Assembly (NCBI GenBank): GCA_047629355.1
Contig: JBLHWU010000253.1
Span: 1 to 8,506 of the forward strand
From: CAYUNA01 sp047629355
Lineage (GTDB): Bacteria > Bacteroidota > Bacteroidia > Chitinophagales > Saprospiraceae
DNA length: 8,506 nt
Reading direction: 5' to 3'
Positions 1 through 6,566 of this stretch are shown one piece after another. Within the stretch, counting starts at the first letter, position 1, and every line of letters starts with the position of its first letter. Below the pieces are notes generated by a model, which worked only from the letters and a program-made list of their open reading frames with translations, was not told the origin of the DNA and did no database searches. The translations under genes and the position numbers were made by a program.

Positions 1-179
1 ACAGGAAAGTAAAATTGATTTTGAATAATTTCACCCTAATTTATCACCAAATCTTATTCTGTTATTTCAAAGAACTTCTTTTTATGTGGGTTTTTAGAGT
101 AGACTCACTGTTTATTGTGTAGTGGAATGCAATAGCTTTATTTAAAAGTCAGACCATTTTATTATCAAAGATTAGAGAC

Positions 180-202
180 TTGGGCTTTTAAGTAACGATA
201 AA
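180..202 (+). repeat. Direct repeat, copy 1, upstream of the first palindromic element
   Basis: A 23-bp stretch begins TTGGGCTTT and ends CGATAAA. The same two blocks, with the same 7-bp gap between them, recur at 507-529 upstream of the second element. About 17 of 23 positions agree and the mismatches fall in the central gap. It includes TTAAGTAACG (188-197), a 10-mer that is also the outer end of the fold-back element at 535. I infer that it is a degenerate part of the same repeat family. Confidence 0.5.
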
Positions 203-258
203 ATAATAAGTAGTTATTCAAGTTAATAGTTGGTAACTATTCAAGTCTTATTTTGGGG

Positions 259-307
259 ATTTTGAGAGAAGAGTTTGGGTAATAAGCCCAAATTCTTCCC
301 TCAAAAT
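259..307. repeat. 21-bp inverted repeat, 7-nt loop
   Basis: Arms 259-279 and 287-307 are inverted copies with two mismatches (ends ATTTTGAG and CTCAAAAT), around the loop TAATAAG. This is the first stem of the composite element. No long T-run follows, so it does not look like a simple terminator. Confidence 0.85.
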
Positions 308-313
308 GCCAAG

Positions 314-334
314 CCCGCCGCCTTCGGTGGCGGG
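314..334. repeat. GC-rich hairpin CCCGCCGCC-TTC-GGTGGCGGG
   Basis: The 9-bp arms 314-322 and 326-334 have one G-T wobble and a TTC loop. The stem is nearly pure G/C in a spacer that is otherwise strongly A/T-rich. It directly abuts the 72-bp palindrome at 335. Its last bases (332-334) can alternatively pair with 407-409, so two folds compete at the junction. It is the middle stem of the composite element. Confidence 0.85.
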
Positions 335-406
335 ACAGGAAGCTCAGGTTAGAGAAAAATTGGATTTTTATAAAAATCCAATTTTTCTCTCACCTGAGCT
401 TCCTGT
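335..406. repeat. 72-bp almost perfect palindrome with no spacer
   Basis: Arms 335-370 and 371-406 are inverted copies across 36 bp with a single mismatch (350 against 391). No bases separate them. The arms run from ACAGGAAGCTCAGGT to AATTGGATTTTTA. Such spacer-free palindromes can extrude as cruciforms and are known targets of SbcCD-type nucleases, so they tend to be unstable. No T-run follows the stem, and it is far from any gene end I can see. A plain terminator is therefore a poor explanation. Confidence 0.9.
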
Positions 407-506
407 CTCAACTAAAGAGTACCTGAGTAGTTACTATTTTTTTTAAAAATGGGTAATAACTTATCAGCACAAAAGGTGTTCTTTTACGAAAAATTGAAGG
501 AAAAAA

Positions 507-529
507 TTGGGCTTTGTTCAAGCGATAAA
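507..529 (+). repeat. Direct repeat, copy 2, upstream of the fold-back element
   Basis: This is the counterpart of 180-202, with TTGGGCTTT at 507-515 and CGATAAA at 523-529. The spacing is the same as in copy 1 and the middle differs. The fold-back element begins 6 bp further on, at 535. Confidence 0.5.
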
Positions 530-534
530 TGTAC

Positions 535-793
535 TTAAGTAACGCGTAGTAATTAATCAGGTAATTTTATAAACATCTTTTTCCGCTATTTCCCCTTAAA
601 ATTTCTTCAATAACACTGCCTATTAGACTTTATGAATGGCGACTCTGGATAATTCGCAAACTATTGACTATCAATTATTTGCAATTCTAAAAAAGCTACT
701 CATTCATAAAGTCTATTCAAGAATTTTAAAGAAAAACTATCGAAAAAATCTTGTCTAAAAATTTTACCTGATTAATTACTACGCGTTACTTAA
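535..793. mobile_element. 259-bp fold-back element (MITE-like) with perfect 30-bp terminal inverted repeats
   Basis: The terminal arms 535-564 and 764-793 are perfect 30-bp inverted copies, each starting TTAAGTAACGCG from the outside. A second inverted pair lies inside (624-638 and 701-715, TAGACTTTATGAATG, 15 of 15). A third lies near the tip (651-667 and 671-686) with a 3-nt turn at 668-670. The stretches between are also roughly complementary, apart from about 12 extra bases near 612-623, so the whole block folds into one long imperfect hairpin. It has no ORF. Size, A/T-richness and terminal repeats fit a non-autonomous transposable element. The outermost TTAA on each side could be part of the repeat or a target duplication. 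No transposase gene is in the window. Confidence 0.7.
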
Positions 794-1089
794 CAAAATT
801 TTGAGCAAATTACACAAATCAATCACCTAGCAAATTTGCGATTGAAGTGAATTAAAACCAAGGAAGGACTTGTGGAGAATATGGTAAAATCACTTTTCTG
901 AAGAGCAAAAGATAGAGGTTTTGAAAAATATTCCTCTTATAAAAACCATTACTTTTCGAAAATCAGGATTTTAATAAAACGGCAAAGAGATAAAAGTATG
1001 GGGCAATTTTTTAGAAAAAAAAAACATAAAACTTCCCCCTCATTTCTTACCTTGCACTTTCAATTTAGAAAATACAACATACTTACTCG

Positions 1090-3888
1090 ATGTCTGAAAA
1101 AAAAATATTTTTACTTGACGGCCATGCCTTGGTTTATCGTGCCCATTATGCTTTTATCGGTCGCCCTTTGATTAATTCTAAAGGCGTCAACACTTCCGCG
1201 ATGACAGGTTTTGTCCGCTCGCTTTGGGACATCATGAAAAATCAAAAACCATCGCATATCGGCGTTGCATTTGACCCACCTGGTCCGACTTTTCGACACG
1301 AAGAATTTTCTGCGTACAAAGCCAATCGAGATGCGACTCCAGAAGACATCATAATGGCATTGCCCATTATCAAGGAAATTGTCAAAGCATTCAATATTCC
1401 AATCATTGAAGTCCCGAATTATGAAGCAGATGATACGATTGGGACAATTGCAAAAAAGGCAGAAGCGGATGGATTTAAGGTGTATATGGTGACGCCAGAT
1501 AAGGATTATGCGCAGCTAGTTTCGGAGAATATTTTCATGTACAAACCTTCGCGACAAGGCAACGGTGTGGATATTTTGGGTGTACCTGAAGTCTTAGAAA
1601 GATGGCAAATCAAACGCGTTGACCAAGTAATTGACGTCTTGGGCTTGCAAGGCGATAGCGTTGATAATATTCCGGGCATCCCAGGGATTGGTGCAAAAAC
1701 AGCGGTTAAATTATTGGATTTATATGATTCCGTGGAAGGCTTAATTGCCAATGCAGATAAGTTAAAAGGCAAGCAAAAAGAGAAAGTGATTGAGTTTGCA
1801 GAGCAAGGTTTATTGTCTAAAAGATTGGCAACAATTGACTTGAATGTGCCGATTGATTTTAATGGCGATGATTTTTTAATTGAAGGCTTCAACGATGAAA
1901 AACTGGCAGAACTTTTCAAAGAATTGGAATTTCGGTCATTGGGAAAACAGATATTAGGCATCAAAGAAAAACCTACTGCGGGAACGCAGGGGTCACTTTT
2001 TGGTCCAAGTATGGAAGTCGCCCCGCCTGTTCGCAAAGATTTTAATGTTCCTGCCGCTCATTCGATTGCGGAAAAAAACATTGAAAATACCCCGCACGAA
2101 TACCACCTCACGGATACACCAGAAAAACGGGCAGATTTAATTGCGCTTTTAGACAAGCAAACCTTGATTTGTTTTGATACCGAAACGACCGGCGTGGATG
2201 CAAATGAAGCAGAATTGGTCGGGTTATCTTTTGCCATCAAAGCGCACGAAGCGTGGTATGTGCCGATTCCTGCTGACCAAGATGAGGCGATGGCAATTAT
2301 GGTGGAATTTAAAGGCGTTTTAGAAAATGAAAACATCGCTAAAATTTGTCAAAACATCAAATACGATGCACTGATTTCCAAATGGTATGGCGTAGAAATG
2401 CAAGGCAGATATTGCGATACGATGCTGGCACACTATTTATTAGAGCCAGGTTTGCGGCATAAAATGGATATCTTAGCAGAAACTTATTTAAAATATCAAG
2501 CGGTTCCAATTGAAGCGTTGATTGGTAAAAAAGGAAAGAATCAGCTGACGATGCGAGATATATCGGTTGAACGAGCAGCGATTTATGCAGCAGAAGACGC
2601 GGATATTACTTGGCAATTGTGGGAAAAATTTGAGCCAAAGTTGAAAGAAGAGAAGCTCGATGAACTATATGAAACAATGGAAGCACCGCTATCCAAAGTT
2701 TTGGTAGATTTAGAATATGAAGGTATTCGCTTGGATGCTCAATTTTTAAATGATTATTCCAAGGTCTTGGGTGAGCGAGTTTTAGAGGCAGAGAAAAAAG
2801 TGTACGAAGAAGCAGGGATTCAATTCAATATTGCTTCGCCAAAACAAGTTGGGCAAATTCTTTTTGAAAAATTAGAAATCCCTTATCGTTGGCGAAAAAC
2901 GAAAACAGGGCAATATTCAACCGATGAAACGAAGCTGTCGGAATTGGCAAAAACGCATGATATTGTCAAAAACATTCAACGCTTTCGAGGATTGGCTAAG
3001 TTGAAGTCTACGTATGTGGATGCCTTGCCGAATATGGTTAATCCAAAAACGGGACGCATTCATTCATCCTTCAATCAAGCATTGGCGGCGACGGGACGAT
3101 TGAGTTCCAACAATCCAAATATGCAAAATATTCCGATTAAAACAGAGGAAGGTCGAGAAGTGCGTAAAGCATTTATTCCGCGTGATGAAAACCATATTTT
3201 GTTGGCGTCGGATTATTCACAAATAGAGTTGCGGTTAATTGCAGAAATTAGTGGTGATGAAGCGATGATGGATGCTTTTCAAAAAGGACAAGACATTCAC
3301 CGTGCAACCGCTGCCAAAGTTTTTGAAGTAGCATACGATGCTGTGACCGCTGACCAACGACGAACAGCAAAAACCGTTAATTTTAGTATTATCTACGGCG
3401 CAGGCGCAACCAATTTGTCACAACAATTGGACATCAAACGCGGCGAAGCGAAGAAAATAATCGAAGCCTATTTTAAACAATACAATGGCTTGAAACGATA
3501 TATGGATGAAACCGTAGAATTCGCTCGTGAACATGGTTATGTAAAAACGCTTTTGGGACGACGACGGCAGTTGCGGGATATAAATTCTCGAAATGCCTTA
3601 GCCCGAACGGGTGCGGAACGAGTTGCAATCAACACACCAATTCAAGGAACAGCAGCTGATTTGATGAAGTTGGCAATGATTGAAATTCATAAGGTTTTTA
3701 AAGAACGAAAATTTAAATCCAGAATGATTTTGCAGGTGCATGATGAACTGGTTTTTGATGTGCATAAAGATGAACTGGCAATTGTACAGCCAATCATTGA
3801 AGAGAAAATGAAGAATGCGATGCCGAATTTGAAAGTGCCGTTGTTGGTGGAGTCAGGGACGGGACAAAATTGGTTGGAAGCGCATTAA
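1090..3888 (+). CDS. polA: DNA polymerase I
   Basis: A 932-aa, full-length three-domain polymerase (E. coli PolI is 928 aa) that fills gaps, removes RNA primers and works in excision repair in the cytoplasm. Residues 1-290 form the 5'-3' exonuclease. Metal ligands are visible at D10, E112, D114 and D115 (YEADDTIG), D137 and D139 (TPDKDY), and D189 and D192, followed by the helix-hairpin-helix GIPGIGAKTA. Residues about 340-520 form the 3'-5' exonuclease. Its catalytic residues are present: D363 and E365 (FDTETTG), D426 (NIKYD), and Y499 with D503 (YAAED), so proofreading should be active. The polymerase domain has motif A D708 (DYSQIELR), motif B R757/K761/F765/Y769 (RRTAK, NFSIIYG) and motif C H884-D885-E886 (QVHDELVFD). 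The ATG fits the conserved N-terminus. There is no Shine-Dalgarno sequence, as is usual in Bacteroidota. About 300 bp of plain spacer separates it from the fold-back element. Confidence 0.98.
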   Translation: MSEKKIFLLDGHALVYRAHYAFIGRPLINSKGVNTSAMTGFVRSLWDIMKNQKPSHIGVAFDPPGPTFRHEEFSAYKANRDATPEDIIMALPIIKEIVKAFNIPIIEVPNYEADDTIGTIAKKAEADGFKVYMVTPDKDYAQLVSENIFMYKPSRQGNGVDILGVPEVLERWQIKRVDQVIDVLGLQGDSVDNIPGIPGIGAKTAVKLLDLYDSVEGLIANADKLKGKQKEKVIEFAEQGLLSKRLATIDLNVPIDFNGDDFLIEGFNDEKLAELFKELEFRSLGKQILGIKEKPTAGTQGSLFGPSMEVAPPVRKDFNVPAAHSIAEKNIENTPHEYHLTDTPEKRADLIALLDKQTLICFDTETTGVDANEAELVGLSFAIKAHEAWYVPIPADQDEAMAIMVEFKGVLENENIAKICQNIKYDALISKWYGVEMQGRYCDTMLAHYLLEPGLRHKMDILAETYLKYQAVPIEALIGKKGKNQLTMRDISVERAAIYAAEDADITWQLWEKFEPKLKEEKLDELYETMEAPLSKVLVDLEYEGIRLDAQFLNDYSKVLGERVLEAEKKVYEEAGIQFNIASPKQVGQILFEKLEIPYRWRKTKTGQYSTDETKLSELAKTHDIVKNIQRFRGLAKLKSTYVDALPNMVNPKTGRIHSSFNQALAATGRLSSNNPNMQNIPIKTEEGREVRKAFIPRDENHILLASDYSQIELRLIAEISGDEAMMDAFQKGQDIHRATAAKVFEVAYDAVTADQRRTAKTVNFSIIYGAGATNLSQQLDIKRGEAKKIIEAYFKQYNGLKRYMDETVEFAREHGYVKTLLGRRRQLRDINSRNALARTGAERVAINTPIQGTAADLMKLAMIEIHKVFKERKFKSRMILQVHDELVFDVHKDELAIVQPIIEEKMKNAMPNLKVPLLVESGTGQNWLEAH

Positions 3889-3921
3889 GTACAACTAAAC
3901 ACCATTTAAAATTTGCGATTT

Positions 3922-3944
3922 CCAAAAATTAATGTGATTTTTGG
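3922..3944. promoter_or_regulatory. Small hairpin in the polA-CcmD spacer
   Basis: Perfect 8-bp arms, CCAAAAAT (3922-3929) and ATTTTTGG (3937-3944), flank a 7-nt loop. It starts 34 bp after the polA stop and ends 18 bp before the next ATG. No T-run follows, so it is a poor terminator. It could be an operator or chance in A/T-rich DNA. A TATAAT string lies at 3947-3952, but it is too close to the start codon to support a normal leader. Confidence 0.3.
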
Positions 3945-3962
3945 CCTATAATAATAGATGTC

Positions 3963-4181
3963 ATGAAAAAAATAGCAATTTCTTTCGTTTTAGCGATCCT
4001 TTTTTCTACCACACAACTGTTGGCACAAACTGCTGACGGTGGGGATTTCATGCGGTCGATTGGAAAAATGTATGTCGTCGTTGCAGTACTTGTCGCGATG
4101 TTTATTGGCATTGTTTTTTACTTAATTTCTTTGGATAGAAAACTAACCAAATTAGAAAATCAAATTCAAGATAATGGGTGA
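3963..4181 (+). CDS. CcmD-family small membrane protein
   Basis: A 72-aa protein. Residues 1-21 look like a signal peptide or first membrane segment (MKK, then a hydrophobic run ending LLAQ). A short loop, GGDFMRSIGKMY, follows, then a transmembrane helix at about 37-56. The charged tail DRKLTKLENQI should face the cytoplasm. The order DFMRSIGK-Y-VVVAV...LDRKLTKLE matches the Bacteroidota small proteins annotated as CcmD family. In cytochrome c maturation, CcmD holds the CcmABC haem exporter together with holo-CcmE. None of ccmA, B, C or E is in the window, so that role is inferred from resemblance only. The last 8 bp overlap the glutamate dehydrogenase start (ATGGGTGA, 4174-4181), which points to translational coupling. 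Its start has no Shine-Dalgarno sequence. Confidence 0.75.
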   Translation: MKKIAISFVLAILFSTTQLLAQTADGGDFMRSIGKMYVVVAVLVAMFIGIVFYLISLDRKLTKLENQIQDNG

Positions 4182-5607
4182 ACCAAAAGCAAAGGTGAGC
4201 TTTTATCAAAGTGTACAAAACTACTTTGATAATGCTGCACCTCACACAAATTTACATCCTGGGCTACTGGCTCAGATTCGGGAATGCAACGCTGTTTACC
4301 AAATGCGTTTTCCTGTAAAAAAAGATGACGGCTCGGTCGAGGTAATCGAAGCCTACCGTGTACAACACAGTCATCACCGTTCTCCTACCAAAGGAGGAAT
4401 TCGGTATTCCAATCACGTAAGCCAAGAGGAAGTCATGGCTTTGGCGACCTTGATGTCTTACAAATGTGCCATCGTGGATGTGCCGTTTGGAGGGGCAAAA
4501 GGGGGGGTAAAAATCAACCCGTGGGAATACTCGGAAGGTAATCTAGAACGTATTACGCGTCGATATACAGCAGAATTGGTGAAACGAAACTTCATTGGAC
4601 CAGCTATTGATGTTCCTGCGCCTGATTACGGAACCGGACCGCGCGAAATGGCGTGGATTATGGATACTTACCGAGCAATGGCGGGTGCCGATATTGATGC
4701 AGCAGGCGTTGTAACGGGTAAGCCTGTAACACAAAACGGTATCCATGGTAGGACGGAAGCAACCGGTCGTGGTGTATTCTACGGTATCCGCGAGGCTTGT
4801 AATAATGCGACAGATATGAAACGTTTGGGTATGGCTTTGGGTATCAAAGGCAAGACGATGGTGGTGCAAGGACTCGGAAATGTAGGATCTTATACCGCTA
4901 CGATTTCTCAAGATGAAGGTGGTGTAAAAATCATTGGGGTCTCTGAGGTAGAAGGTGCGATTTACGATAAAAATGGTATTGACATCCATGAATTATTGGA
5001 ATTCCGAAAGGAAACGGGGTCTATTTTAGATTATCCAGGTGCAACGTCTTATCAAAAAGACGACCGGACTAAAGTACTCGAATTTGAGTGCGACATCTTA
5101 GTACCTGCTGCTTTGGAAAATCAAATTACCAGCGAAAATGCAGGTAAAATACAAGCGCGTATCATTGGAGAAGCTGCCAACGGACCAATTACTTCGGAAG
5201 GGGAAGAAATTCTTTTGAAAAATGGCAAACTCATCATTCCTGACGTTTATTTGAACGCAGGTGGAGTGACGGTTTCGTACTTTGAGTGGTTGAAAAACTT
5301 ATCTCACATGCGCTTTGGTCGGATGGAAAAACGATTCAATGCAAACATTATGTCGGAATTACTTTCGGAAGTGGAAAGCTTGACGGGTAAAAACTTATCC
5401 GTTGACCGCCGAGAGATACTTGCCAAAGGTGCGGATGAAGTAGATTTAGTACGCTCAGGTTTGGAGGAGACGATGATTAATTCTTATCAGCAAATTCGTG
5501 CCGTTTTGGATGAAAATCCAGCAGTTAAAGATATGAGAACCGCTGCGTTTGTTGTTGCCATCAAAAAAATTGGTAGCGATTACAATGCATTGGGAATCTT
5601 CCCATAA
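4174..5607 (+). CDS. gdh: Glutamate dehydrogenase (Glu/Leu/Phe/Val dehydrogenase family)
   Basis: A 477-aa cytoplasmic enzyme that interconverts glutamate and 2-oxoglutarate plus ammonia, linking nitrogen to the citric acid cycle. The length fits the small hexameric class. The N-terminal dimerisation and substrate domain carries the conserved lysines K73 (TKGGIRY), K97 (SYKCAI) and catalytic K109 (PFGGAKGGV), plus D151 (VPAPDYGTG). The Rossmann domain has the fingerprint GLGNVG at 233-238. GEAANGPIT (332-340) and NAGGVTVSYFEW (361-372) are typical of glutamate rather than leucine or phenylalanine dehydrogenases. Residues after the second Rossmann strand (GVSEVEGAIY) do not let me choose between NAD and NADP. 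The start codon lies inside the end of the CcmD-like gene, and the gene ends just before a strong terminator. A G7 run (4501-4507) follows the K109 codon. Confidence 0.96.
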   Translation: MGEPKAKVSFYQSVQNYFDNAAPHTNLHPGLLAQIRECNAVYQMRFPVKKDDGSVEVIEAYRVQHSHHRSPTKGGIRYSNHVSQEEVMALATLMSYKCAIVDVPFGGAKGGVKINPWEYSEGNLERITRRYTAELVKRNFIGPAIDVPAPDYGTGPREMAWIMDTYRAMAGADIDAAGVVTGKPVTQNGIHGRTEATGRGVFYGIREACNNATDMKRLGMALGIKGKTMVVQGLGNVGSYTATISQDEGGVKIIGVSEVEGAIYDKNGIDIHELLEFRKETGSILDYPGATSYQKDDRTKVLEFECDILVPAALENQITSENAGKIQARIIGEAANGPITSEGEEILLKNGKLIIPDVYLNAGGVTVSYFEWLKNLSHMRFGRMEKRFNANIMSELLSEVESLTGKNLSVDRREILAKGADEVDLVRSGLEETMINSYQQIRAVLDENPAVKDMRTAAFVVAIKKIGSDYNALGIFP

Positions 5608-5634
5608 TCGATGATTTTTCATCAAAATAAAATG

Positions 5635-5678
5635 ACCCGCATCGTTACGAAAGTTAATGATGCGGGTTATTTTTTTTT
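5635..5678 (+). terminator. Rho-independent terminator after glutamate dehydrogenase
   Basis: A 13-bp stem pairs ACCCGCATCGTTA (5635-5647) with TAATGATGCGGGT (5655-5667), with one G-T wobble and a 7-nt loop. A T-run follows at 5670-5678. It lies 27 bp after the dehydrogenase stop. A short A-rich stretch on the left means it could act weakly in the other direction, but no gene needs that here. It separates the dehydrogenase unit from the RDD gene. Confidence 0.93.
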
Positions 5679-5689
5679 GCAAAAATGCT

Positions 5690-5727
5690 TTTGACCCTCT
5701 CGAATTGATTCTAAATTCTTAAATTTG
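5690..5727 (+). promoter_or_regulatory. Possible Bacteroidota-type promoter for the RDD gene
   Basis: TAAATTTG (5720-5727) fits the Bacteroidota -7 consensus TAnnTTTG exactly and lies 44 bp before the ATG. A TTTG at 5690-5693 could be the -33 box, but the 26-bp gap is longer than the usual 19-23 or so, which weakens the pair. A promoter is expected here, since the terminator at 5635-5678 sits just upstream. Confidence 0.4.
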
Positions 5728-5771
5728 AGCGACAAACGTCTGCCCCCAATAAACCCATAAAACGCTATCCA

Positions 5772-6518
5772 ATGCAAACCATCGAAATACGCACCACTCA
5801 AAATGTGACAATTGAATACGAACTCGCGACCCTGCGCGACCGTATGATTGCCTATCTGATTGACTTTTTTATCGTTAGTGTTGTGTATTTTTTTCTGATG
5901 GTTGTCTTACTTAGTTTCTTCAATCATTCTATGACCGAATCAGATGGAGGCTTGCGATTTGCCTTCGTTTTTCTACCTATCGGATTTTTTCTTTTTTATC
6001 AATTTTTTTCTGAAATTTTCAACAACGGACAATCTTGGGGTAAAAAGTCAATGGGCATCAGAGTTGTGCGCGTTGATGGGCAAGAACCGGGTTTGGGTGA
6101 CTATTTGTTGCGAGCCATCTTTTTAATTGTTGATGTGATGATGTCGATAGGAACGATAGCTATTATTTTGATAAATTCCTCTCCAAAACGGCAGCGGTTG
6201 GGTGATTTAACTGCCAATACAACCGTAGTTCGGTCGAAAAAAAATATGCAATTCCAATTGGGAGATATTTTAAAGATTAGCTCTTTAGAAGATTATGAGC
6301 CGCAATTTCCGCAAGTCAAAAATCTAAATGAATCCGATATGCTGTTGATAAAAAATGCCGTGTTTCGGTATCAAAAGTATAGAAATCCTGCTCATGCGGA
6401 AGTCATTCGAGATTTGGTGAATCATCTAAAAGAGGTTTTAGACATTAACGAACAGCCTAAAAATAAGGTAGAATTTTTGAAGACCTTAATTCGGGATTAC
6501 ATCGTTTTGACCCGTTAA
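5772..6518 (+). CDS. RDD-family inner-membrane protein
   Basis: A 248-aa protein. The RDD signature is present: an Arg at the start of helix 1 (LRDRMIAYLIDFF, R22/R24) and an Asp within it (D31), then GQSWGKKSMGIRVV between helices 2 and 3, and PKRQRLGDLTANTTVV after helix 3. Predicted membrane segments are about 28-50, 61-83 and 113-135. The last 90 residues (about 157-248) are soluble and charged, a cytoplasmic extension beyond the minimal RDD domain. RDD proteins have no single agreed function; some have been linked to ion or proton antiport, but nothing here singles that out. The gene stands alone between a terminator and a convergent neighbour. The start has no Shine-Dalgarno sequence. 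Confidence 0.9.
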   Translation: MQTIEIRTTQNVTIEYELATLRDRMIAYLIDFFIVSVVYFFLMVVLLSFFNHSMTESDGGLRFAFVFLPIGFFLFYQFFSEIFNNGQSWGKKSMGIRVVRVDGQEPGLGDYLLRAIFLIVDVMMSIGTIAIILINSSPKRQRLGDLTANTTVVRSKKNMQFQLGDILKISSLEDYEPQFPQVKNLNESDMLLIKNAVFRYQKYRNPAHAEVIRDLVNHLKEVLDINEQPKNKVEFLKTLIRDYIVLTR

Positions 6519-6562
6519 AAAGTCAGAAGTCTTGCAGCAGAACCGCCTGACTCCTGACTTTT
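6518..6562. terminator. Bidirectional terminator between convergent genes
   Basis: 14-bp arms 6518-6531 and 6549-6562 (AAAAGTCAG... and ...CTGACTTTT) match except at one position, around a 17-nt loop. The arms carry A4 and T4 at their outer ends, so each strand sees a stem ending in T residues. The structure begins at the last base of the RDD stop codon and ends 4 bp before the minus-strand gene's stop. The short T-runs make it a moderate terminator at best. Confidence 0.65.
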
Positions 6563-6566
6563 ATAT

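Larger units (their letters stand above)
233..434. repeat. Composite palindromic intergenic element with three nested hairpins
   Basis: The block is framed by inverted 14-mers. The left end (233-246) reads GTAACTATTCAAGT and the right end (421-434), on the opposite strand, reads GTAACTACTCAGGT, so 12 of 14 positions match. Three inverted repeats follow one another inside: 259-307, 314-334 and 335-406. The whole could fold as a multi-branched cruciform or RNA. It contains no ORF. The outer 16-17 bp reappear with two changes at the ends of the 535-793 element, so both probably belong to one dispersed repeat family. A non-autonomous mobile element, a REP-like repeat or a structured RNA are all possible; the sequence alone does not decide. 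Confidence 0.65.
1..1089. other. Long A/T-rich non-coding region upstream of polA with two palindromic elements
   Basis: No reading frame here has the length or composition of a gene. The longest candidates are a few dozen codons and look random. Two structured blocks, 233-434 and 535-793, are described separately. Positions 1-179 and 794-1089 are A/T-rich and show no clear hairpin, tRNA or known riboswitch. The last 90 bases before polA contain an A10 run (about 1015-1024) and no Shine-Dalgarno-like sequence. I found no convincing Bacteroidota promoter (TTTG plus TAnnTTTG), so the polA promoter is not located. The first 28 bases could be the last codons of an upstream gene, but this cannot be shown. 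Confidence 0.8.

Noticed and set aside
1..28. Possible last codons of an upstream plus-strand gene (frame 2 reads QESKIDFE then TAA).
   Set aside because: Only eight codons are visible, and the other frames are also short or open. Nothing identifies a gene, so it is mentioned but not annotated.
335..406. Rho-independent terminator of a gene upstream of the window.
   Set aside because: No T-run follows the stem, it lies more than 300 bp from any possible gene end, and it is far longer than a normal terminator stem.
535..793. Integron attC site or CRISPR-like repeat for the fold-back element.
   Set aside because: The GTTRRRY and RYYYAAC core sites are not at the ends, and there are no regularly spaced direct repeats with spacers.
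998..1170. A 57-codon ORF starting at ATG 998 and running out of frame into polA, ending in a short hydrophobic stretch.
   Set aside because: Much of it is an A/T-rich leader and a shifted reading of the polA start. No homology or start signal supports it.
1506..2036. A 176-codon minus-strand ORF inside polA.
   Set aside because: It lies opposite the conserved exonuclease domain, has no recognisable motif, and reads as a shadow of polA.
4543..4989. A 148-codon minus-strand ORF inside the glutamate dehydrogenase gene.
   Set aside because: Composition is unlike a real protein (many His, Arg, Thr and Cys in no pattern), and it lies across the conserved catalytic and Rossmann segments.
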